Virus record (IMG/VR): IMGVR_UViG_3300002514_000018
Location: 366-28,643 of that record
From: a virus
Reading direction: 5' to 3' (one strand)
DNA: 28,278 nt
Both the position numbers and the translations under genes were made by a program. Of this stretch, positions 18,301 to 23,811 are shown one piece after another. The notes beneath the pieces were generated by a model, which was given only the letters and a program-made list of their open reading frames with translations, was not told the DNA's origin and ran no database searches. How positions within the stretch are numbered: position 1 is the stretch's first letter; every line of letters starts with the position of its first letter.

Positions 18301-18489
18301 ATCTTAGATGAGCCGGGAACTGCTCTTGATGAGGAAAATATGGAAGGTTTTGTGAGAATGCTTGAGATGATCAAGTCTCAGTTTAAGACCGTGCTACTCA
18401 TTTCACACTTAGACGCTCTAAAAGATATTGTGGACAAGCAAATTATCATCGAGAAAGAAGATGGATTCGCAAAGGTATGTGAGGGATAA
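15334..18489 (+). CDS. Mre11-Rad50 (SbcD-SbcC) fusion, T4 gp47-gp46 type recombination nuclease
   Basis: One 1051-residue chain joins two proteins that T4 and bacteria encode separately. Start TTG 15334 is set by GGAGG five bases upstream and by the immediate MKIAHISDVH. The Mre11 part (about 1-345) shows D8/H10, GDTAH (D44), GNHD (N79, H80, D81), YHG (H148) and a variant last motif GDIH (D182, H184) where GHxH is usual. The Rad50 part (about 365-1051) has Walker A GKNFSGKS (398-405), a long coiled coil, a hook with C722 and C729, signature MGSGAEKT (960-967), Walker B DIFILDE (987-993) and H-loop H1025. As a fused ATP-driven exo/endonuclease it should process DNA ends for recombination-dependent replication. 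The hook spacing is CX6C rather than CXXC. It has its own promoter upstream, and the stop directly abuts the next gene's ATG. Confidence 0.92.
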   Translation: MKIAHISDVHIRNYRYHKEYQDVFEQLYEKLKELKPDIIVNTGDTAHTKLNLSPSYFDMTAKMFKKLGDIAPYHVILGNHDLNLRNLSRVDAITPIVEALGHPDIFLHKDTAQVDVGNDCVLNVLSIIDPENWEAPIDKDKINIALYHGCVSGVTTDAGFVLSHGDISLSELMGYDYVLLGDIHKTNQKVDKKGKMRYPGSLIQQNFGETGDKGFLLWDIKNKDEFTCDHYVLNNPKPFVTVDLTRQGRLPKNLDLQPDARLRLVSENTLPLDVIRRSIEIAKTKFKPESVTYICRANGSKGTSNEIIEGLENDDLRDIEVQEELIDEYLSEYQVDSETLQRVFHLNHKYNAIAEEEEEVRRNINWSLRSFKWDNLFNYGEGNYINFEKLNGVVGVLGKNFSGKSSIIDSMLYTLFNSTSKNERKNLNLMNQNKEEASASVELAVGHSVYRIERESKKYERTLKGNTTQEAKTDVEFIRSDQDTGEEIVLTGDKRSSTDKSIRSIFGTLDDFLLTSMASQLGSLNYINEGSTKRKEILAKFLDLEIFEKKFKKAKDDASDLKASLKRFDGKDFEKELTELRTELARNETSIEHKERICDEIESAISSLVSKKKDIKDALSSIPEEIIDINEVLKEIKTSTETLENTLEKNKKNKKLLSEKQETNSKIEQFIGEFPLDNIQDARNKISNNEEKINDLDKELNILLLKLRQQEKKTTLLDEVPCGDEYSHCKFIKDAHKASEICKTTKKSVEDLKISRNKVQRELDQLDGTKVEQRYEKYLKILEKKNTIANEISSTLLSLEKNKTLIIKTQNTIDFLEEKKSLYNENKEAIENYESLEKEFKDISKQILLKTEDHECCKKERLEFYKLNGSLEQKLLQLKTEQDEKELMQKQFSAYHLLMTCMHTNGVSYDIIKKKLPVINEEVSKILTNIVSFEAMFVTDDKKLDILIKHPGYDPRPIEMGSGAEKTLVAMAIRLALLNVTTMPKGDIFILDEPGTALDEENMEGFVRMLEMIKSQFKTVLLISHLDALKDIVDKQIIIEKEDGFAKVCEG

Positions 18490-19326
18490 ATGGATACAAT
18501 CGGAATTATTGGACAAGGATTTGTAGGAACAGCGATACGTGAAGGAATGAAGCATCGCTTTCATGTTGAGACTTATGACAAGTTTAAGGAATCGACTTGC
18601 GACAGTATTCAAGAGTTGATGAAGAGAACTAAGATGTTTTTTGTTTGTTTGCCCACCCCAATGCGCCAAGACGGGTCGTGCGACCTTTCGATCATTGAAG
18701 ATACGATACGCGAAGCAGATAATCACTCTGATGGTCATATCGCGATCATTAAATCAACTGTCGTCCCCACCACAACCAGGCGTCTTAACGATGAAACAAA
18801 AAATCTTTCAGTTACGTTTAGTCCTGAGTTCTTGACAGAGGCAAATTATATCGACGATTTCAAAAATCAGAACAGGATAATCATAGGAGGCCCAGAAGAG
18901 CCATCCAACTATGTGGCCAATATGTTCAAGAAAGTGTTCCCAAATGTTTTGATTGTCAAGACTGATCCTACAATTGCAGAGATGGTTAAATATTTTACGA
19001 ATACGTTTCTTGCAACCAAGGTAAGCTTTGCCAATGAGATGAGAAAGGTTTGCGCCAACATCAATATCGATTACGACAAAGTCTTGGGTTACGCTCTGTA
19101 CGACACCCGCATCGGAGGAACGCACCTATCTGTTCCAGGTCCAGATGGAAATCAAGGGTTCGGCGGATCTTGTTTCCCTAAAGATATCAATGCTTTAATA
19201 CACTTTGCGAGAACTCTAGGCTTTGAGCCAACCATTTTATCATCGGTGTGGAAAAAGAATTTAGAAGTGAGGCCTGAAAGGGATTGGGAGAAGCTTAAAG
19301 GCCGAGCAGTCTCTGAAACAGAATAA
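18490..19326 (+). CDS. Short UDP-glucose/GDP-mannose 6-dehydrogenase-like protein
   Basis: A 278-residue protein beginning right after the preceding stop, with GAGGG as ribosome site. The N-terminal Rossmann motif is GIIGQGFVG (G8, G10, G13), followed by FSPEFLTEANYIDDF, a central helix EMVKYFTNTFLATKVSFANE (K167, N171) and the active-site GGSCFPKD (C228, K231, D232). These are the hallmark residues of nucleotide-sugar 6-dehydrogenases, which oxidise UDP-glucose or a related sugar to the uronic acid with NAD. Family members usually have about 390-450 residues; this one stops soon after the catalytic loop and lacks the C-terminal nucleotide-sugar-binding domain. It could be a minimal enzyme, one that uses a partner, or one with a different substrate. 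Possible roles are capsule or LPS remodelling in the infected cell; the substrate is unknown. Confidence 0.85.
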   Translation: MDTIGIIGQGFVGTAIREGMKHRFHVETYDKFKESTCDSIQELMKRTKMFFVCLPTPMRQDGSCDLSIIEDTIREADNHSDGHIAIIKSTVVPTTTRRLNDETKNLSVTFSPEFLTEANYIDDFKNQNRIIIGGPEEPSNYVANMFKKVFPNVLIVKTDPTIAEMVKYFTNTFLATKVSFANEMRKVCANINIDYDKVLGYALYDTRIGGTHLSVPGPDGNQGFGGSCFPKDINALIHFARTLGFEPTILSSVWKKNLEVRPERDWEKLKGRAVSETE

Positions 19327-19334
19327 GGAACTAC

Positions 19335-19340
19335 TTATAA
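19335..19340 (+). promoter_or_regulatory. TTATAA box before the small membrane gene cluster
   Basis: TTATAA followed by T gives a perfect TATAAT (19336-19341) in the 30-base gap ahead of the 19357 gene. I see no convincing -35. The same TTATAA core occurs in the gaps before the genes at 9991, 15334 and 23422, so it may be part of a phage-specific promoter. GGAG at 19344-19347 is the ribosome site of the next gene. Confidence 0.3.
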
Positions 19341-19356
19341 TACGGAGACTTTCACA

Positions 19357-19551
19357 ATGGAAAAAGTTAAATCATTTTTAGATAGAATGACTGAAAAAGC
19401 CATTAGCCGCAAATTTCTTGCTTGGGTTACGGCAACAGTTCTAGCCGCCTACGGGCACATTGATTCTAGCGACTGGGTTGCTGTTACTACTATGTACATC
19501 GGCTCTGAGGCGCTGGTAGACCTTGCTTCACGATGGAGGCACGGATCTTGA
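19357..19551 (+). CDS. Small membrane protein, holin-like
   Basis: A 64-residue protein with GGAG nine bases before its ATG. The N-terminal 18 residues are charged (MEKVKSFLDRMTEKAISR), followed by two short hydrophobic segments, about 20-33 (FLAWVTATVLAAYG) and 40-57 (WVAVTTMYIGSEALVDLA), separated by a HIDSSD turn, and a basic C-terminal tail (RWRHGS). Size and topology fit a two-segment holin or another small phage membrane protein. The two genes that follow encode membrane-anchored coiled-coil proteins, which supports, without proving, a lysis cassette. No endolysin gene is recognisable next to it, which weakens the assignment. Confidence 0.6.
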   Translation: MEKVKSFLDRMTEKAISRKFLAWVTATVLAAYGHIDSSDWVAVTTMYIGSEALVDLASRWRHGS

Positions 19552-19552
19552 T

Positions 19553-19951
19553 ATGGCGCTTAAACTAAAAAAAGCCTGGGTCTGGCTCAAGAAGCACTGG
19601 TATGTGCCTGTAATGGCCATCGTGTTGTTGGTCTTCCTTATTTTATGTCCTTTGTGTGCATCGAAAGACAATAAGCTGCTTCAGATGTTTAAATTAAACA
19701 AAGAGAGTTATGAAAAGGAAATTGATGCTATTAACAAAGCCCAAGAAGAGAAAGATAAAAAACGAACAGAGCTTTATGAAAAGTATGTAGAAACGATGAA
19801 AGATTTGACCATCAAGCACAACGTCGATATGGACTCGCTCGAAGACAAACAGAAGAAAAAATTAGACACTTTAGTTAAAAAGTACAAAGGAACTCCTGAT
19901 GAGTTAGCTCGCGAGCTAGGTGAAATGTTCGGTGTGGACTATGTGGAATAA
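19553..19951 (+). CDS. Membrane-anchored coiled-coil protein, i-spanin-like
   Basis: A 132-residue protein from ATG 19553, one base after the stop of the previous gene; GGAGG lies at 19535-19539 (13-base spacing). A TTG start at 19523 would add ten residues but lies upstream of that ribosome site. A basic N-terminus (KLKKAWVWLKKHW) leads into one transmembrane helix (residues 16-35, ending CPLCA) and then a highly charged, heptad-like coiled coil (about 40-112) with a short acidic C-terminus. N-in/C-out anchoring with a periplasmic coiled coil is the layout of Rz-type inner-membrane spanins. No lipoprotein (Rz1-like) gene is nested inside. The gene overlaps the following one by 11 bases. The spanin role is inferred from architecture and context. 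Confidence 0.6.
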   Translation: MALKLKKAWVWLKKHWYVPVMAIVLLVFLILCPLCASKDNKLLQMFKLNKESYEKEIDAINKAQEEKDKKRTELYEKYVETMKDLTIKHNVDMDSLEDKQKKKLDTLVKKYKGTPDELARELGEMFGVDYVE

Positions 19952-20420
19952 ACTTTTAGCACTCGTGTTAAGCGTTACTTTGATGTGCATACCTTTCTAT
20001 GCGTATGCTGGAGAAGCAGATCCCGACGACAGTCTCAATATCAATGGCAAAGTTACGGCCCTTGGCAAAGGAGAAAAGGCTCCATACCAAGGAATCCTTT
20101 TTGACATCCAAGCTGCAACCAAATTGAAGCTTGACAAGGAGTTTGCTCAAAAAAAGTTCGAACTTGAATTAGACTACGAAAAGAAAAAGATTTCTGCCGA
20201 CCTTACATTAAAACTGAATGCTCTGCAAATTCAGCACGATACCCTTAAAAGCAAGACTGATACACTGTTGACAATAAAAAATGATGAAATAAACAGACTT
20301 CAAGACCTAGTTAAAGATAGTCCGAATGATTACAACAACTGGTTCTTTGCCGGCGGCGTCGTTGCAGGCGTCCTGTTGTCTATCGGAATTTTTTATGCAA
20401 CAGTGGAGATTAGAGATTAG
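19941..20420 (+). CDS. Exported coiled-coil protein with C-terminal membrane anchor
   Basis: A 159-residue protein from ATG 19941; a GTG at 19920 would add seven residues, but ATG 19941 gives a proper signal peptide: MWNK, a hydrophobic core, then a signal peptidase I site after AYA (residues 21-23). The nearby Cys (TLMC16) does not fit a lipobox well. The mature part begins with an acidic linker and a KGEKAPYQGILFD stretch (43-55), continues as a coiled coil (about 60-125) and ends in a transmembrane segment (133-153) with a seven-residue tail. This would place a coiled coil in the periplasm, facing that of the previous gene's product. The signal-plus-C-terminal-anchor layout recalls unimolecular spanins, but the lipid anchor is missing. 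The APxxGxL stretch is a pattern I recall from marine phage proteins of unknown role. Confidence 0.6.
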   Translation: MWNKLLALVLSVTLMCIPFYAYAGEADPDDSLNINGKVTALGKGEKAPYQGILFDIQAATKLKLDKEFAQKKFELELDYEKKKISADLTLKLNALQIQHDTLKSKTDTLLTIKNDEINRLQDLVKDSPNDYNNWFFAGGVVAGVLLSIGIFYATVEIRD

Positions 20421-21226
20421 TGGGTAGATCAAATGCAATTGGTAAATATAGTCGAGCGAAGTTAAACCATCTGATTGAGCAGGCCGCCATAGACGGCGCA
20501 GGCGACATCACTGCCGTCACTGCTGGAAATGGTTTATCTGGCGGCGGCACAACTGGTGCCCTCGCGATAGCTGTTGATATTAACGACGCAACTGATGGAA
20601 CAACAATAGCGGTCGCCAGTGGCGACCTCTTGTTGATTGCCGACGCCAATGACTCCAACAATGTCAAGAAAATACAAGTGTCCCAGCTTCCCGCCGGGTC
20701 ACCTGCCGGTTCTAATACTCAGATCCAGTTTAACAATGATGGCGCTCTGGGAGCCTCTGCTAACTTAGTTTTTGACGGGTCTACTTTATCAGTCACTGGC
20801 TCGGTGGAGTTGACTGGTTCTATGGGCCTTAATGTCAAAGGCGCGAGCGTCACGCACGGCCTTACACTCCCTAATGAGACGACTGACAACAGCGGAATGA
20901 TAAAGGCCACGGCCTACCTTACTTATAGTTCAATTAAGTATAAGAAAAACGTACAGCCGATTGAAAATCCTCTGGAGAAGTTAAAGAACCTTCGAGGCGT
21001 AAGATTTGATTGGAAGGACAGCGGTAAAAAGGATATTGGATTTATTGTTGAAGAAGTTTTCGAGGAATTGCCAGAAGTGGTCGGATATGACAATGGCACT
21101 CCATCATCTATGGACTATGCAAAAATGACTTCGTTCCTACTACAGTGCGTTAAAGAACAACAAGCTGAGTTGAAAGAACAGAGAGAGAAGATCAATTTTT
21201 TAGAAAAACACATATGTAAATCATAG
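20420..21226 (+). CDS. Tail fibre with C-terminal S74 intramolecular chaperone (short)
   Basis: A 268-residue protein starting at GTG 20420, which overlaps the previous stop (TAGTG); GGAG lies at 20405-20408. The N-terminus (MGRSNAIGKYSRAKLNHLIE) may attach to the virion. Residues 30-140 are Gly/Thr/Asn/Asp-rich, trimeric-fibre-like, with a DLLLIADANDSNNVKKIQ segment that is mirrored in the next gene. From about residue 165 comes an S74 chaperone domain: SSIKYKKNVQP (S170, K175), GVRFDWKDSGKKDIGFIVEEV, LPEVV and MDYAKMTSFL, then a terminal coiled coil. S74 domains fold the trimer and cut themselves off just before the conserved Ser. The Asp normally next to that Ser is a Ser here. The likely role is a receptor-binding or side fibre. 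Confidence 0.82.
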   Translation: MGRSNAIGKYSRAKLNHLIEQAAIDGAGDITAVTAGNGLSGGGTTGALAIAVDINDATDGTTIAVASGDLLLIADANDSNNVKKIQVSQLPAGSPAGSNTQIQFNNDGALGASANLVFDGSTLSVTGSVELTGSMGLNVKGASVTHGLTLPNETTDNSGMIKATAYLTYSSIKYKKNVQPIENPLEKLKNLRGVRFDWKDSGKKDIGFIVEEVFEELPEVVGYDNGTPSSMDYAKMTSFLLQCVKEQQAELKEQREKINFLEKHICKS

Positions 21227-21259
21227 TTTACAGATTTGTTACTAAAAAAGATCTAAAAA

Positions 21260-21302
21260 GAGCAGACTGCTCCCTAGTTAAAGCGTCGGGCGAAAGCTCG
21301 AC
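21260..21302 (+). promoter_or_regulatory. Two-hairpin leader of the long fibre gene (possible structured RNA)
   Basis: The 114-base gap before the second fibre gene is the longest in the window and contains two compact stems. Stem 1 is GAGCA/TGCTC (21260-21264 with 21268-21272) around a GAC loop. Stem 2 is GTCGGGC/GCTCGAC (21285-21291 with 21296-21302; one G-T pair) closed by GAAA, a classical GNRA tetraloop. ACTA (21241-21244) can pair with TAGT (21275-21278), enclosing stem 1. No T-tract follows, so these are not ordinary terminators. AGGGGGA just before the ATG (about 21328-21334) is the ribosome site. I match this to no known riboswitch. mRNA stabilisation or translational control is plausible. 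Confidence 0.45.
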
Positions 21303-21340
21303 AGCACAATAAATTTTCAAAATTATAGGGGGAAAATATT

Positions 21341-23326
21341 ATGGCTGCACCTTTTGACGCAAGTAATGCTAGTATTTACGGAGATTACATTCAGCTTAGT
21401 GGTTCTGGAACCGCTGCACCGACTGGATCTAGCCGTGGACTATCATTCTTATTCGCTTCTTCTTCCACAGGAAATGAAGCAGACACCAAAGTTTACCTTG
21501 TAAACGGAACCGGCTCGGCTTCTCCAGTTCTTACTGAGGGAGAGAGCTTTAACTTCTCGGTCGCTGGCGACGCGGGATCTGCACAATCCATCACTGATGG
21601 TAATACATTAACACTCGCAGGTGGCGACGGACTCGCTTCTACTGCTTCCGCAACTGATACTGTTACGTTTAACGTTAACATCACATCCGAGAGCGCTCTT
21701 GCTACGGTTGCTGACGGCGACACGATTCTTATCGATGACGGCGACGGCGGAACGATCAAAAAGATCACTCGTGCTAACTTCATCGAGTCTGCACCTCTTG
21801 ATGCTATTGACATCGATGGTGGTGCGATTGACGGAACTGCAATTGGAGCCAATTCGCGTTCCACTATTCAGTGTACAACTCTTGACGCTAACGGCAACGT
21901 TACTCTTGGAGATGCTGCTACTGACGTAACAACGGTAACTGGACGGCTTACAGCTTCTGTTGGAATTGCGCTCGTTGATGATGCTTACATCGCTGACGAT
22001 AAAAAACTTTACTTCGGTAATGGAGCCGATGCATCTATTGAATACGACGAGAACGGCACTGACGAACTTCGCTTTGCAGGAGCCGCTGTTACTTTTGAAC
22101 AGGCCGTCTCGATGGACGCCAACGTTACTCTTGGTAACGCCAGTTCCGATGTAATTACAACAACTGGTATGCTTACAGCATCTAACGGCATCAACCTCGC
22201 TCTAGACAGTGTTGTTAACGATGACACTAGACTTTTCTTCGGATCCAACCTTGATGCATCCATCGAATACGATGAGAACGGTACTGACGAACTTCGTTTC
22301 GCAGGAGCCGCTGTTACTTTTGAACAGAATGTATCCTTTGACGAAGACGTTGCTCTTGGTCTTACAATGGCCGATGTTGTCACTGTTAACGGACAGCTTA
22401 CAGCTTCTCAGGGACTTTTGTCTTCGCAGATTCTAAAGCTCGCTGACGACACCAAGCTTGTTTTTGGTACTGGAGATGACGCTTCTATTGAGTACGATGA
22501 GGACGGCACCGACGAACTTCGTTTCGCTGGCGCTGCCGTCACCTTCGAGCAGAACGTATCCTTCGACGAAGATGTTACTCTCGGCCTAAGTGACGCTGAT
22601 GTTGCTACTGTTGCTGGACAGCTTACAGCTTCGCACGGTCTTTCGATCGCTGCCGGTAAGCCAATCCACGTCAGCACGGGCGACCTCATCTTGACTGATA
22701 ACCAAGCTGCTGCTCTTGAAATCAAAGAAGGCGGTAACGTCTATATGGTTTTCAACACTGCTGACAGTGGTGGAGAAGTTGTGGGAATTGGTAAACACCT
22801 CGTCCCAACATCCGACGGCGCGGTTGACCTTGGAGCATCGGCTCTTCAGTACAAAGACATTTACATCAATGGCGCTGCTTACATCGACCAACTCGGTGAA
22901 GCTCTTGACGCTAACAGCCAGAACATTACTGGTGTTGGTAACTTAGCTGCTACTACGATTGGCGTCGCTGGCGCTACGGCATCCGGCGATGTTGCTCTTG
23001 CGCTTCCATCCGGCAAAGACGTTAAAGCTCGCTCTTTCGTCACTTACTCGGAAAGAAGCCTCAAGACTAACATTCAACCAATGAATGACGCTATTGACAC
23101 TGTTAAAAAGATGCAAGGTGTTACCTACGATCTTAGAAACAGCGGAAAGAATGAAGTCGGTTTCATCGCTGATGAAATGGCTCAGGTTGTTCCAGAAGTT
23201 GTCTCCTTTAAGGAAGACGGCACGGCTGCTGGTCTTGACTACGGTCGCTTAACTTCGGTTCTTGTTGAAGCTATTAAAGCACAACAGGTTCAAATCGAAA
23301 ACTTGATGAGCAAACTCAACAAGTAA
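21341..23326 (+). CDS. Long tail fibre with internal 75-residue repeats and S74 chaperone
   Basis: A 661-residue protein with a strong AGGGGGA site before ATG 21341. The N-terminal 120 residues are Ser/Gly/Ala/Thr-rich and include a TVADGDTILIDDGDGGTIKK segment resembling one in the preceding fibre. Residues of about 219-443 are three 75-residue repeats carrying DASIEYDE(N/D)GTDELRFAGA and LTAS. A knob-like region follows, and from about residue 565 an S74 domain: SERSLKTNIQP, GVTYDLRNSGKNEVGFIADEM, VPEVV, LDYGRLTSVLVEAI, ending in a short coiled coil. The protein should form a trimer and release its own chaperone. Codon choice differs from neighbours: Arg is mostly CGT/CGC, and Ala, Thr and Val are mostly GCT, ACT and GTT, where neighbours use AGA and mixed codons. 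This suggests strong expression. It has its own leader and terminator. Confidence 0.87.
   Translation: MAAPFDASNASIYGDYIQLSGSGTAAPTGSSRGLSFLFASSSTGNEADTKVYLVNGTGSASPVLTEGESFNFSVAGDAGSAQSITDGNTLTLAGGDGLASTASATDTVTFNVNITSESALATVADGDTILIDDGDGGTIKKITRANFIESAPLDAIDIDGGAIDGTAIGANSRSTIQCTTLDANGNVTLGDAATDVTTVTGRLTASVGIALVDDAYIADDKKLYFGNGADASIEYDENGTDELRFAGAAVTFEQAVSMDANVTLGNASSDVITTTGMLTASNGINLALDSVVNDDTRLFFGSNLDASIEYDENGTDELRFAGAAVTFEQNVSFDEDVALGLTMADVVTVNGQLTASQGLLSSQILKLADDTKLVFGTGDDASIEYDEDGTDELRFAGAAVTFEQNVSFDEDVTLGLSDADVATVAGQLTASHGLSIAAGKPIHVSTGDLILTDNQAAALEIKEGGNVYMVFNTADSGGEVVGIGKHLVPTSDGAVDLGASALQYKDIYINGAAYIDQLGEALDANSQNITGVGNLAATTIGVAGATASGDVALALPSGKDVKARSFVTYSERSLKTNIQPMNDAIDTVKKMQGVTYDLRNSGKNEVGFIADEMAQVVPEVVSFKEDGTAAGLDYGRLTSVLVEAIKAQQVQIENLMSKLNK
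21995..22669 (+). repeat. Three tandem 225-base repeats inside the long fibre gene
   Basis: Copies at 21995-22219, 22220-22444 and 22445-22669 have an identical period of 225 bases (75 codons). Each begins D-D-x-(K/R)-L-x-FG and continues DASIEYDE and LRFAGAAVTFEQ. Copies 2 and 3 share NVSFDEDV, while copy 1 has AVSMDANV. A partial copy of the second half (VTLGDAATDV, LTAS) precedes copy 1. Synonymous differences between copies show that the repeats are not a recent duplication. Confidence 0.9.
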
Positions 23327-23333
23327 ATAAAAT

Positions 23334-23351
23334 AACCTTTTAGGTTTTTTT
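23334..23351 (+). terminator. Small intrinsic terminator, first of a tandem pair
   Basis: AACCT (23334-23338) and AGGTT (23342-23346) form a 5-bp stem with a TTT loop, followed by five further T. It lies 8 bases after the stop of the long fibre gene and just ahead of a much stronger terminator. Weak alone, it probably adds to termination. Confidence 0.5.
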
Positions 23352-23389
23352 GCCGGTCCCCTCTTCGTGGGGGGATCGGCTTTTCTTTT
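23352..23389 (+). terminator. Strong intrinsic terminator of the long fibre gene
   Basis: A 12-bp stem (23352-23363 with 23369-23380; two G-T pairs) is closed by a TTCGT loop that includes the stable TTCG tetraloop sequence, followed by TTTTCTTTT (23381-23389). It is the only strong intrinsic terminator in the window and ends the fibre transcription unit. Confidence 0.93.
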
Positions 23390-23421
23390 ACATTAATAAG
23401 AAGATGTGTTATATTTATAAT

Positions 23422-23811
23422 ATGACCGAGACAAAAGATTGGAACTATATTGTTAAGTTGGAAAAGGCCATAGAACAAAAATATGGTAAAGAAGCTGTAC
23501 ACAATCCTAACTCTAGTTGGGACAGTACCAAAGAGAAAGAATACTTGGAGCAACTTAAGAAATTGGCTGATAAAGATACCATTATCGAGCAACAACAAGA
23601 AATGATTGAAGTTGATGGGTTTTTAGTTCCTAAAAAACTACTTAATAGAGACAAGAGTAAAAACTGTCCGGTTTGTGACAGTTATTTAAAAACAATTAAA
23701 GACGATATCTATATGGCAAAGTATGAGTGTTGCGACCCTTGTTTCATTCAGTATGTCGAAGATAGAGAAGAAAGATGGCTAACTGGCTGGAGGCCCAACA
23801 ATGAAAATTAA
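23422..23811 (+). CDS. Small Cys-rich (putative zinc-binding) protein of unknown function
   Basis: A 129-residue protein if started at ATG 23422; the frame is open further upstream, but that part runs through the terminator and is not coding. ATG 23404 is an alternative; neither has a clear ribosome site, so the start is uncertain. A helical, charged N-terminal half (EKAIEQKYGKEAV, EYLEQLKKLADKDTIIEQQQ) precedes a Cys-rich part: CPVC (C82, C85) and CCDPC (C103, C104, C107), which could bind zinc as a treble-clef or ribbon-like site. It ends in ERWLTGWRPN. A TATAAT sits directly before the ATG. The gene overlaps the next one by 11 bases. I cannot assign a function; a DNA- or protein-binding adaptor is conceivable. 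Confidence 0.65.
   Translation: MTETKDWNYIVKLEKAIEQKYGKEAVHNPNSSWDSTKEKEYLEQLKKLADKDTIIEQQQEMIEVDGFLVPKKLLNRDKSKNCPVCDSYLKTIKDDIYMAKYECCDPCFIQYVEDREERWLTGWRPNNEN

Noticed and set aside
19523-19552. Upstream TTG start for the first coiled-coil membrane protein
   Set aside because: The GGAGG site lies downstream of it and fits ATG 19553 better.
19920-19940. Upstream GTG start for the exported coiled-coil protein
   Set aside because: ATG 19941 places a proper signal peptide at the N-terminus; the extension adds only unremarkable residues.
19941-20009. Lipobox that would make the exported coiled-coil protein a unimolecular spanin
   Set aside because: The candidate T-L-M-C lacks Gly/Ala/Ser before the Cys, and an AYA signal peptidase I site lies just downstream.
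21493-22891. Several minus-strand open frames over the long fibre gene
   Set aside because: They arise from its biased codon use and repeats; their repeated sequences mirror the fibre repeats.
23412-23419. TATAAATA (T4 late promoter consensus) on the minus strand
   Set aside because: It would drive transcription antisense into the terminator and fibre gene, where no minus-strand gene is credible; AT-rich chance match.
23350-23421. N-terminal extension of the Cys-rich protein through 23350
   Set aside because: This stretch is the fibre terminator hairpin and T-run; coding there is improbable.
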